A stretch of DNA of 64,000 nucleotides from Litoditis marina (lineage: Eukaryota; Nematoda; Chromadorea; Rhabditida; Rhabditidae): the NCBI GenBank assembly GCA_964036275.1, contig OZ038433.1, positions 10,903,009 to 10,967,008 of the forward strand. Reading direction: 5' to 3'. Positions 50,101 through 62,243 of this stretch are shown in pieces. Numbering within the stretch: the stretch's first letter is position 1; every line of letters begins with the position of its first letter. The translations under genes were made by a program, and so were the position numbers. The notes beneath the pieces were generated by a model. The model saw nothing but the letters and a program-made list of their open reading frames with translations. It ran no database searches and was not told the DNA's origin.

Positions 50101-50908
50101 AAAAATGAGTCCCTTTTCCGTTTTTTGAGCCGAAAGATCTACTTTGCTGATGGGTATTTAAATGCATAAATGGTATTTTGTCAGAATAAGATTCGTTGTG
50201 GAAGTATATTATGAGTGTGGGATATATATATATATATAATATAAAGAATATAATCACACACGTCTCGATGAAATGTTTTTTTTAATCTCAACTGTTCCAG
50301 GCATAATCCGAACGGACTTCAGCGAGGTTCTCTACGCGAACGAGATTGAGCACCAGAACTGGCTGCGACAGATTCCCCTGCGAAGGATCGGAATGGCCGA
50401 CGAATGCGCCGGAGCAGTCTCCTTCCTGGTTAGTTATGAGCACATACCAGTACGATATGATGGCTATTCCACAAAAGGGAGCCTTTTTCTTGAATACGTA
50501 CAACTTTTCGAAAAAATAGGCAATTTTTCCCGATATTTCTGCTCTATCGGCAATATCACATAGCATAAATGTGCAGAAAGAACATTATTATGTCGATAAT
50601 TTCACCAGTGTCCTTTAAATCTGTTTAAAACGAACGACAGACTTGAGTAGCTAGTTCCTCTTTCTCTTGAGAGATGTGATTTAAAACTGCTATATGTCAT
50701 TTCAAGCATTTCCTGGTTCTGATAGTTCAATTAAATTAAAACCATGTTTGATTATGAGGTTATGTGCTCGAACATGGGCGAAGTACTTGAATTTATCGCT
50801 CTAGTTTTCGTTTGTCTTAGGCCAGTCTTCCTTCAGGTGTCAGACGAGGCCTGCTACATTTCGGGCGAGACGATCGGAATCAATGGTGGAATGCAGGCCC
50901 GCGTCTAA
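47136..50908 (+). CDS. DHRS4 homolog: DHRS4-like short-chain dehydrogenase/reductase
   Basis: Exons: 47136-47201, 47586-47669, 47984-48090, 48409-48514, 48827-49040, 50301-50428, 50837-50908. Phases agree, giving about 258 residues. DHRS4 enzymes reduce ketones and retinal using NADPH, commonly in peroxisomes. The classical SDR pattern is visible: nucleotide-binding loop STKGIGYSIAKRLG, NAA-type motif SNAAANP, catalytic Ser about 149 in VSSVSG, Tyr about 162 and Lys about 166 in YSVMK, then NAIAPGIIRTDF and the C-terminal YISGETIGINGGM. The C-terminus reads ARV, not the SRL/SKL peroxisomal signal expected of DHRS4, so location is uncertain. TTGTTGCAG lies 15 bases before the ATG, a likely trans-splice acceptor. 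The start is about 0.8 kb from that of CNOT11 on the other strand, so the two may share a promoter region. The long intron at 49041-50300 begins with a frameshifted copy of the preceding exon end. Confidence 0.92.
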
Positions 50909-52053
50909 CGATCATCATTTGATTGCCTTTTGTGTTCCGTCGAAGAAAAAGTCATAACAAGTTTTAGCAATATTTCCCGCGAAATATGATTCTCCCGATC
51001 GAGTACTGTGTACTGCTTTAGAATATTGTGCCTTCTGTCTGTACCTTTACTCCCCGAGAAGCTTACTGGTCTATTCCCGAATTTAGTTCGGTTGCGCTGA
51101 CTACAATATGATTCGTTCCAATTTTTTAAATGTACTGAGTCTGATGTCTACTCGTCTCCCACACTATCTCTCTCAAAAAAGTCTGTTGCTGGTTTAACAG
51201 GGCATTTTTAGTGAAAACAATGATGTTCTCAGCGAAAAATTGCGCTTAGGTTTTTTGATTCGAACTAGCAAGAATTCAATGTAGTATTTAGGTTATTCAA
51301 TTGAATTCATGCAGTTCGTAGATGTTTTGAACGTGCGACATTATTTGATAAGTATATATGACCTGTTCTTTAGGTCGTTAGTTCATTTTTTGTTTATTTG
51401 TGACCTCAGCTCATTATTTAGAACAGGATATCAAACTATCTATAATAAACATATGAACAAAATACTTTTAAATAAGAAAATTGAGTTTGGGAACTGAAAA
51501 AAAGTAAAGGTTAGGCACTGATTTCTGATTATACACTAGTAATCACCCTCTTATCAAACTGAATGGAATGTTTTCGATACTTGAAGAGAGGACAGGTTTT
51601 AGTTTGCCCTATTGTTTTCATGTCGGCGGTCATTTGTTCACAATAACAGTTTTATCACAGGGGGTTGATAAAGAAACGGAAGTCTTCAAAACATTGAAAA
51701 TCCAATGAAACGCTGAAAATGATTAAGGTTGTCGGAAATATTGGCGGCAACAACCAGAGTATAGTCTTCGTCATTCGTGTGTGGACTCGTACAGTTATTC
51801 GCACTTTTAGCTAATGTTTTTCTCAATGGAAATAACGAGTATTTTAGTAGTTCCTTCGACTTCTTTTCATTATGTGGGTGCACTATCGGTTTTAAAGTTC
51901 TTCAACACATCGTCAGGCGAAAAGCCTCACTGGAAGGTGGTCGACTAATTATGGTATAATTGTCTTGAAAGTTCAGTGAGCTTATTATACTTTATTGCAA
52001 AATACCTCGTTTTATGCTATGGAAGGTCAATAAATGGAATAGATTATACTTTA
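50909..52053. other. Spacer between convergent DHRS4-like and CLEC genes
   Basis: Should hold the DHRS4-like 3' UTR (an AATAAA-like TATAATAAACATATG occurs near 51440) and the short CLEC 3' UTR. No further gene is seen. Confidence 0.5.
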
Positions 52054-55000
52054 TTACACGAATTGATATGCACAGACGGGGAGGAGGGTCTTGTTACAGT
52101 CCGTGTTTATCCAGCTGTCATCATTCAGTACATAGGCTACGCAGTTGGCGCCATCGGCTGGTCGCGGATAACCTGAATTTAAAAATTGAGATCAAACCGT
52201 TGTGGACACCGTACCACCGAAACCACCGATTTTGTAAGGGGCGGGGTTTGGCGAGGGGCCAGCCAGTCTGCGTATCATTGATCTACACACTCTCTCAACC
52301 GCTGGCAAGTAATCAACGATCGCTCGCCCCGCATCGCTCAATCAATCGAACCCTCTGCTGTCTTTATGGGGAAAATGGCGACTATAGTGAGTGCCAAATT
52401 TATAAATTTCTGTCTCTCGCCGGAATCGAACCTGCAAGCAAAAGTTTATAGTGGCAGGGCGCTAACCACTGCGCTATTAGAACACCTAACGGGAGAGCTG
52501 TGAAATTGAAGACATGTGTGCGTACACAGCGGAAAGTGAGATATACAGTACCCTCCCGCCTTTCCGTTGGCGACAACTATATATAAGTAGGTTGAACTGG
52601 AAATTGGATTTTTTGTTTGGTCTAAGAACTTGAATAGAGTAGTTTGCAATTTCTTGAAACTGGATTATGTAGATTGTAGATTGGTTCGGAACTTGGATTA
52701 TGTAGTTAGGTGTTGAACCTAAATTATGTAGTTTGTGTTTTGTTCGTTAACATGAATCGCACAGTTTGTAGTTTGGTTTTGAACTTGGATTATGTAGTTT
52801 GTTCATGATCCGGAATAATATGAAGTGTAGTTAGGTATTGAGCCTGCATTTTGTAGTTGGAACAAAATGGAACCCACCACTTCTCCAATCGGTATAGGAA
52901 GAACTGTCGAATAGCTATTCCCCTGTGTTTGTGAGTTTGACCCCGTTTCTTTTCGATCATCACGACGTGTTTCGAGATCAAACTACAACCCATCCATCGT
53001 GACCCTGTATACCAACCCGCCCTCCAATTGGTATAAGTCGTGTTGTCGAATAGCTGTCCGTCCGCCCAAGTCCATGGGTCATTCTCGGATTTCCTCATCA
53101 GACCGATCCAGAACATTCCATAACTCGTCTCCGCCACCAGACCTGAAGGATGACCAAATAATTCTTGTGGTTTGATCTCATAGGATCGAACTACAAACAC
53201 ATCGGAATAGGGTAACATATACCGTGTTGGGGAATAGGCGAGCTTCGAAAAAAGTTAACCATCTGAATTGCTAGCAATTTGAGTTTGCCGGCGAATTGTA
53301 TAGTGAGTGCCAAATTTATAAGTTTCAGTCTTTCGCCGGAATCGAACCTGCGAGCAAAAGATTCGTATCAGGGCGCTCACCACTGCGCTACTAGAGCACA
53401 TAACGAGCAAGCTTTGGAATCAAAGAGATGTGTGCGTACACAGCGAAAGGTGAGATATACAGTACCCTCCCGCCTCTCCGTTGGCAACGACTATACTGAC
53501 ATACCAGAGGTACCGAGTGCTAGAACTTTCTGGCTCTACAAATATGGTGAAATAACAAACATTGATTTGTTTATGCATGTTGAGAAAAATGACAAAAAAA
53601 CTTGCTCGAAACTTTGCCCATCTCCTCAGAGCTTTGAACCGATGTGAGGGTAACAGTCTTCCGATTAGGAGTTTCCTCGCACACATCCAAGGCCTGCGAA
53701 AAAGTTTTCAGGTCATCGTCAACCTAAAATGAGAAAATCAAAATTTTCATTACGAAAAACTAAGAAAAATTGAAGTTGTTCTCTTGGTTTTTGAATTCCT
53801 GTCAAAAACTCAGAGGAAAGATGAGATAGGAACGGTTTCTTCAAATGTATGATTATACAAAAGCGTTTCAACCACTTTTAAGAAAAATAATTTTGAATTT
53901 TGAGATTTGGAACGAAGTGTGTATTGAGGTTGCGACTCCACCTACCTTGTAACATTTCGAGTTGTCCAAGTCACGATAGGACGTGAAATTTGGAGTGGAA
54001 CATCTGAAATTAGGTTAAATCAACTATCAACAAACTACCATTTGAATTTTTGATTTGATTTTTGAGAAGACTTGAAAATTTTGATAGGAAATTTTTGGGT
54101 TTAGGTCGGTATATAAAGTGGTCACCATTGAATTCATCTTAGGTACACATTATTTTTTCGTAATTCAAACGCAGGATGATGAAACTACAAACTATAGTTC
54201 CGGTCATTCGCACTGAGACTTGGCAGCGTGCCAATGAATATTCCTGGCTATTTTTCACCACTTTTTTCAAAAAACTCCGACTCGTGCGCAGGGCGAAGCG
54301 CTGCGCAGATTAGTTTTTGATTCTAGGTATTGCGGGCTTTGAAAACGGGTCGATTGGAGTTTTCTCCGTTATTTGTGAATTTTTTTATATGAAAGAAGAA
54401 AGAGGTAAATCTCTGTTAGCGGTTGTCCAGTTTCATACCAACACGTAAATATGAAAAGTTTCTGGAAAACTTATGTTAGCTCTTAGAAATATTAATGCAA
54501 AAGTTTTGGCGCAATGCCAATGAGTCTCAGTGCGAATGCTCAGACAACTTCTTGCCAATTAGCAAGCCACTTTTGTAGCGGCCTCAACGAGAGTGTGCAG
54601 GTCAGAGAGACGCAGACTGTCTGAGCCTGTCTGCGGCCTCATTGACCCGCGTGCTCTCTCGCATATGTAGCTTGCTAATCACAGAAAATTGGCGCCAATG
54701 TTTCTGAGTGAAACGAACAATACAATACTATTATATTATAGACAGTTTCACTCACAGCTGATTTTCGAATGCAGGTCTGGTCGGGTTGAGCGGTGTGGGT
54801 GGCACTTCGGAGGGTCCCTGTAATTTAACTAGTAACCACTACGAGTCAAACGTGAGATGATCGCGACAATGTCGTTGACGTCTCAGTTTTGACTGTTGTT
54901 TATCAGCCTGCGTCTCCTCATAACCTATGCTATTTCCATGAGTTAAAGTTGTTACGGCTGGCGACATTGTCGTTGCTGTCTCAATTTCGACTCAGTCGGC

Positions 55001-58000
55001 GGGGGCCGAGCCAGTGAATTCCCAGAGCAGAAGCCGAGCTCACGATTATCCCAACACCTGTGTGTCCTCCGAATCAATCGGTGTACACTAGGGCTGTTAA
55101 TCGAGTTCAAACATTCGAGTTTTCGAGTTCGGCCAAAAGTTTTCGAGTTCGGCTACAGTTTTTAACTGGAAAATTTCGAGTATTCGATTCAAAAGTTTTC
55201 GAGTTTTGCGAAACTCATGCCGTACTCATCAACATCCCACCTTACTGATATCAATTTGCCGTTTCTCAAGTGTGAGCTATTTTTTTCGCGCTCACATCTC
55301 GTAATAGTACAAGTCTCACAGAACTGTTTGCAAAGCAGAGTACGTATGCTAGAAGATCCCGGCACCTCCATTCCATCCTGCGTCTCCCTGCCTCACTATT
55401 TCTCGTCTGACATCCCGGCGGGATGTAAGAGCAGAGAAACAGCGTATGTTTGAGGAGAGGCAGGATGGGATAAAGGGGCCGGGATCTTCTAGCATACGTA
55501 CTCTGGAGGTCGGAAAACGTGAACCAGAAGTTACATTCGTTTTTCTTGTTTCTCACCTCCTCATTATCAATCAACACCGCAATAATGAAGAATGAGCAAG
55601 TTATACTGGAAGTCAGTTGAATAGTCGCGTGATGTTACCATTCTAATGAGGCATCGTGCACATTGTCATTGCACGTTTCTGAGTTCTGCTGTGTTCAACA
55701 TTTTTCACGTGACTGTGAAATTGACTAACAGTATAATATTTGCCGAAGAATCTTCCCAAAACATGAGACCAAAACAGTACCATGCTCTCCTGTTCTGCTG
55801 TGTAGTTTGGTTCCGTTCTATTTAACTCGTAACTCAGAAATTAAGTTGTTGTGTAAATATATCAAACTACAAGTTCCACATAACTTCCCCTTTACCTGAC
55901 AAATAATGTGTCGTTGTGCATAGCAGTCAGTCGGGTGCCACATCTCGTCTTCTGTACTCAGATACGAACACATTTGGGCCGAGTTCGAAATGGCAAAATC
56001 TAAAACGGTTCTCATGTTCAGAAAACGTGCGCAGGAGTATCGCGTAGACTGTTAGTCAATTGGAGAGTCACGTGAAACATGTTAAACACATCAGAACTCG
56101 GAAACGTGCAATGGCAAAGTGTACGATGCCTCATTAGAATGCTCCAGTATATGGCATTTTTTGACCTACGTCTCTTAAATGTACTATTTTCATGGTCGCA
56201 CATCCTGTCGGAATAAGAGAAAACAAATTGGTTAGAATCCGCAGTATTGGCCTACTGTTAATCTACCTCAGAACCGTTGTGCTTGTAGTTTTATTACGTG
56301 AACTTTCGGTGGTTCCATTTCGTTTTCTGGGGCGAATATCACACTACAAAACTTATATAGATATATGTGAAAGTGCTCAGACAATTCCCAGCCAATTGGC
56401 CAGCCACTTTTTTATTGGCTGAACGAGAGAGTGTGCAGGTCAGAGAGACGCAGACTGTCTTAGCCTGTCTGCGCGTCATTGACCTGCATGTTCTCTCGTT
56501 TTTGTAGCTGGCCAATTGCAGAAAATTGGCGCTAATCGTTCTGAGTGCCTAAACATTGCAATTGGCGCAGGCACACACATTTTTTCGACAACTATTGCAA
56601 ATGTTTTCAGGAAACTTCAAATTTCGACTACTATCTAACAGATTTGTGGCTAAACGTTTAGTCTTATAGTAATTCAAAACTAACATATTTGTTGTCTTGA
56701 ACAGTAATGATGACCAAACCTTCTGAGAACAATACCAAAATCGTCTTGAATCAGGATCGAAACGATTTTGAGTGGCACTTGTGGTAATTTTACTAAAGAT
56801 CACATGAAAAGTGTGAAATACTCAGGAAAACCGAAAATGGAGGTTATAATTTTTTTGCACTTTGGCGACTCACACACCATGAAGACCCTTATCCTGTTGG
56901 AATTGTTGGGCATCTTCTTGTTGAGTTTTCGGAACAATGAGCGAGTAGACTTGGTCCACCAGGTTGTCCATTTGGCTGAAGTTGGCCACGTGTAGAAGGT
57001 TGTTTGGAGAGCTGGCGAATCGTGAGAGGGCGAGGGCTGCGAAAAAATTGTATAATTTTTTTCTCTCTCTCTTTTTTTTGCATCTTTCTCTCTTCGCTTT
57101 CTATTTCTCTCTATCATACTGTCGCTCTCTGGCGCTCTCTTTACCTCTCTCTCTACCTCTATCTCTCTCTCTGCTGCAATATAAAATTCTTGACCTAACT
57201 TTACTCAAATTGCTTAGTTACTTATATATCTTTTCTCATATGTCTCTCTCAAAAGTTTGACGACAAACATGGCGTGACTGGTGATCAAAGTGCACAGTCA
57301 CGTGAAACATGTTAAACACAGCAGAAAAACGTGCAATGAAAACGTGCACGATGCCTCATTAGAATGATAAATTTACCTGACTATTCAATTGACTTTTAGT
57401 ATATAGTTCGTTTCATACCTATACCTACTGAGATTTGGCAACGTTTCAATGGGAAAAAGCCGCCTGGAAATTCGGTTGGCACGTTGCCGGTGGTCTCAGT
57501 GGGCATGGCGAGAACTATGTAGTTCGCACACTCAGAACGATTGGCACCAATTTTCTTCGATTGGCCAGCTACAAAAGCGAGAGAGTGTGCAGGTCAATGA
57601 GGCCGCAGACATCTGGGTCTCTCTGACCTGCACACTCTCTCACTCAGCCAATAAAAAAGTGGCTGGCCAATTGGCTGGGAATTGTCTGAGCAGTTCCCAA
57701 CTGGATTTGGGCAGCTTGCCAATGAAATTTCAGGGTTGTTTTTGACCATGTTGAAATACTTCAAAACAATAGAAATTTATGTGAATGGTTCTTCCCCTTC
57801 GTTATAATTCGTATTCAAGGAAACATTCTGAAAAAAGAACATATGTTTTCCCTAAATAACAGTCTCCCAAAGTTTTTGGCACGCTGCCAACGGGTCCAGT
57901 TGGGAAATGTGAGCACTATACCTGAGTTGCCGACCGAAATCCCGACCACAGGCGCATTGGGCAGAGCGGCGATCGGTGGGGCGACATTCAGCGCAGACGA

Positions 58001-61000
58001 GTCACTGCAACAAACGATGGTTATTAGGGTGAATCTAGCTGAATTGTAGTTTGAACTCGTGACAGTTCATAATTTACAAACTCTGAATGAAAAGCTGCTG
58101 GATCAAACTACAGACACAGCGGGGTAGACGAGTCACTGCAACAACAAACGATTACGGGGTTTGTGGACCTCCATGTCAGCGGAGAGTGAACTTACAAACA
58201 TAGTTGAATCCGGTGTTAAAAAATCGCACATGAAAAAATTGTGACGTCTGCGCTTCAGAATCATTGAGCTCTCGAATTATACGGCAGGATCTTATCTCAG
58301 TTGAGTCTTTTCTACTCTTCTACTCACAGATCAAATATTTCGAGCTATGACAGGAAATCGGAAAGATCAAACTACAAACACTCATCAGAGATACAATTTA
58401 CGAATGAGAGCCGAAGGAATGAACTATATAGTCTGTTTCACACAACAATAGCCCTCTACAGTAAGATTGTAAGTCTTTCAAGTAGATTATCCATATCTTT
58501 TAGGTATTATGAATCGTTTAAACTTTGTGATTTTGTTTTATGCATTGGTTACCACAAGCACAGGAAACAGTGAAGCTGAAAGTCGGTTTGTTGGTTAGAT
58601 AAATCTCCTTGAATATTCGAAAGATCACTGTAGAAAGTCACCGATTGGTGAAACGGAGTATAGTCAGTTTAGCTCCAAACTGGACTCGTATCCACCAAAA
58701 CTGTTGCATCTCTGCCACCTCAGACAATTCCCATCCAATTGGCCAGCCACTTTTTTATTGGCTGAGCGAGAGAGTGTGCAGAGAGACTCAGTTGTCTGCG
58801 GCCTCATTGACCTGTACACTCTCTCGCTTTTGTAGCTGGCCAATCGAAGAGAATTGGCGCCAATCGTTCTGAGATCTCGCGCTGCGTGCTGGGCATTTTG
58901 CCAGATCAGACGGAATCATTGCCCGGAGTGTTTGAATGGTTGCCAAGTCATAAGCTCCGTCCTTATTTTCATACAGTGAACGGAGTCCAGATGTGAACTA
59001 AAGAGACTGTAGAAACACAGCCGTCTGCCCCAACGGCCGTCTATAATTTGATCCCGAGAGGCCCATATGGGGTTCACTCTGTCCAGAACCAGTCAATCAT
59101 TTAGATCTGCCTTATACGCTGTGTTTATAGTTCCATCCCGTTGCCTTTCGGCGAGACTTGGTGAATTACGGTGGGTTTCGAAATTTTACTACGAGAAAAT
59201 CAGGTCATTCTCAGTGAAGCGCACGTGACAGAACTAAATATGACGACCTCAAACTAAAATATAGTGAGTGAGAAATATAGTGAAATCTCTGGCCGGGATC
59301 GAACCTGCGAGCAAAAGTTTCGTAGCAGAGCGCTAACCACTGCGCTATTAGAGCACATAACTGACAAGCTTTGGAATCGAAGACACGTGTGCGTACACAG
59401 CGGAAAGTGAGATATACCGTACCCTCTCGTCTTTCCGTGGGCGACGACTATACAGCAGACGGGACAACCCACGTTATGGAGCTGAATACTACGACAGCTT
59501 CATGGGTGTACATCCTCACTCTCGCAAACTTACCGGAATCAAACTACAAGAGATTAAACTACAAACACACAAGAATAGATAACTCACGTGATAGAACTGA
59601 ATATAACAACAGCCTCATGACTATATGCCTTCCTTCTCTCACTGTTCGCCGAATAGTAGTACCACAACACATCGTCAATCGCCCTGAACATTCATGTTCT
59701 GTTTACAACTCAATATTCGTCTATTTTTGTTTGTAAAGAAAAACCATGTTTTAATCTAGCACCATAGATACCATTATGGCGAAAATTTGCCAACTTGCAA
59801 ATATGGATGAGTATCACCGGAATCGAACTATACTGTTAGTCAATTGCAATTGCAATTCCATAGTCACGTGAAACAACAACGTGTAATGACAAAGTGCACG
59901 ACTTATTAGAATGGTAACTTTACGTGAATCTTCAATTCACTCCTAGTATAGTCACCGATGATTCGTTTCCTGAATTGTTATTGTGGGTAGATAGTGGATA
60001 TAGAACAAGCGAATAATCCTAATAAAGCCATAGTGGCTGATACATACACAGATAAGGATCATTAAACCTGTAAACCTCGAAAATAACCCTATTTGAATTC
60101 AATCCAAGTAAAATATGTTGAATTAATAAAATTGAAGTTGAAAAAACTGACTGTCCAAAGGTGTAGGGGTTGGTGCGCAGGCAGGTGTTGACAATGGTTG
60201 TTTTCAGAGTTTGGAGGGTGGTCAGAAATGGCTCCAAAGTAGCGAAACGAGCAGGATTGTTGTGCGACTGAAAAAGGTTGTAATAGAGTTTTTGCTTGAT
60301 ATCTTGTTTTCAGCATTTCAAAACTTTATCATAACTTTTCCTTTCTAATACTCTCATTCAGGCTTATTTTGTCTCCTTATTTCTCTCTCTCTCTCTCCCT
60401 CTCTCTCTCTCTCTCTTTGTTTCTCTCCCTCTCTCTCTAGTTTGGTCACATTGAGATTATTCAGTAATTCAATACTTGGAATTAACCTTATTATCAACTC
60501 ACATTGCATCCAAAATAGAGTATGGCGAACTCTCCATAGCCGAGACTCGAAATTTTCGAGGCAAGTTTCTTTGCGAATACTAGTTCCTGTGAATGAAATT
60601 TTGAATTTTACCAAGTAAGAGTTGTAGTTTAATGTGAAAAAACAAAATTTTCGATTCACGCCAAAAACGTGGCAATCACACTACTATACGGAGAAGCTCT
60701 TGCGAAATTTGCATATCACGAAATGAATTAAATAAATAGCCTAAAAGAAATCGGTTGATTAATGTAATATATTTTATTTCAGAAGTCATAAATATTGAGA
60801 AGTTCGTACAATGTTTGTAGATCCCGTTGCCTTGGTCTCAATTCGTAATTAATGACGTGCATTCAGATCAAACTACAGAAAACAAAGCATGATTCCCTAT
60901 ATAAACTAACATTCATAGTATCCGCGGAGGTAGAATAGATAGAGGAGTCCACCAGTACGGTCACCGAAGTCCCCTGGTGACGCAGCGAGGGTGAGACTAC

Positions 61001-62208
61001 AAAGTGCAGCCATCATTTTTCATTTTATAACTTTTGATTGATTGATTGATTGATTTAATTACATGCAAGCATGTGATATACAAGAGGAGAAATAACATAT
61101 ACAAGGGGAGAAATAAACATAGACAATGACAAAAACATCGAAAACGGGAAAAGGCTCGGAAAATGACAAACATCATTTGGTCGACACAACTGAATGAGAA
61201 AGTAAACCATATGACAATACAGATGAACGAATCACAAATGGAATACATTGGTTGAGCCACACTCACAGGATGAACAAATGAAACAGTAGAAGTCTTATTC
61301 AAATGCATTCACTTAAAGTGGTTTGACTCCGAAGGGGAGTTTGACAACGACAACCACTGACGAGGGCCCCTACCGACATATAGATGTCAAAAGCCCGAAA
61401 TGCCTAGGTATAGTCTTTTTCATCCCTACTGAGACTCCTACAGTAGGATTTTGAAACTTCCAAGCCGGTTTGCTCACTTACTTTTGATCAAAGAAGTTGA
61501 GGATTTTAGTACCTCATTCTCCCTGTCACGTAGAGTAAATATACGAGAGCATTTTCCATGAACCACATTTTAAGCTTCACAACAGCCTTCGCAAAATTTG
61601 TGAGGTTGCTGTAGGAGTCTCAGTAGGAATGGTGTGAACTATAACATGACTTCACACACGTGGATTCTAGGTTTCCTTTGATTTCTTTTGTTTTTACCTA
61701 TACGTTCTATAATTTATTTTATATATCCTCACTTTACAATGTCTTCTCTATATTGCTCTGGAAACAAGTTCTACGTTTACGTGCTATGATTTGCAGTATT
61801 TTTCTACCACGTCAGACCAAAGTACGTATGCTAAAAGATTCCGGCACGTGCATCCCACCCTGCGTCTCTCGCTCTGCCTCACTATTTCCTGTCTCTTACA
61901 TCCCGGCGGGATGTGAGAGCAGAGAAATAGCGTATGTTTGAGGAGACGCAGGATGGGATGAAGGGGCCGGGATCTTCTAGCATACGTACTCAAATAGTTG
62001 AAAATGAACAAACTTGTGGTGGCGCTATGCGGTCCAGGGGAAGTAGCGGGGTAGTTGACTGAAAAGACTTCGGTTCACCAATCGTCAAAATTTTGAGAAA
62101 AGCAAGAAGAGGGAGAGAGAAATAGAGAGAGGTAGAAAAGTGCTTATAGTCACAGAGAAAAAGAGAGAGAGAGATAGGTGCATAGAGAAAAAGAGAGATA
62201 GAGAGAGT

Positions 62209-62243
<35 letters not shown>

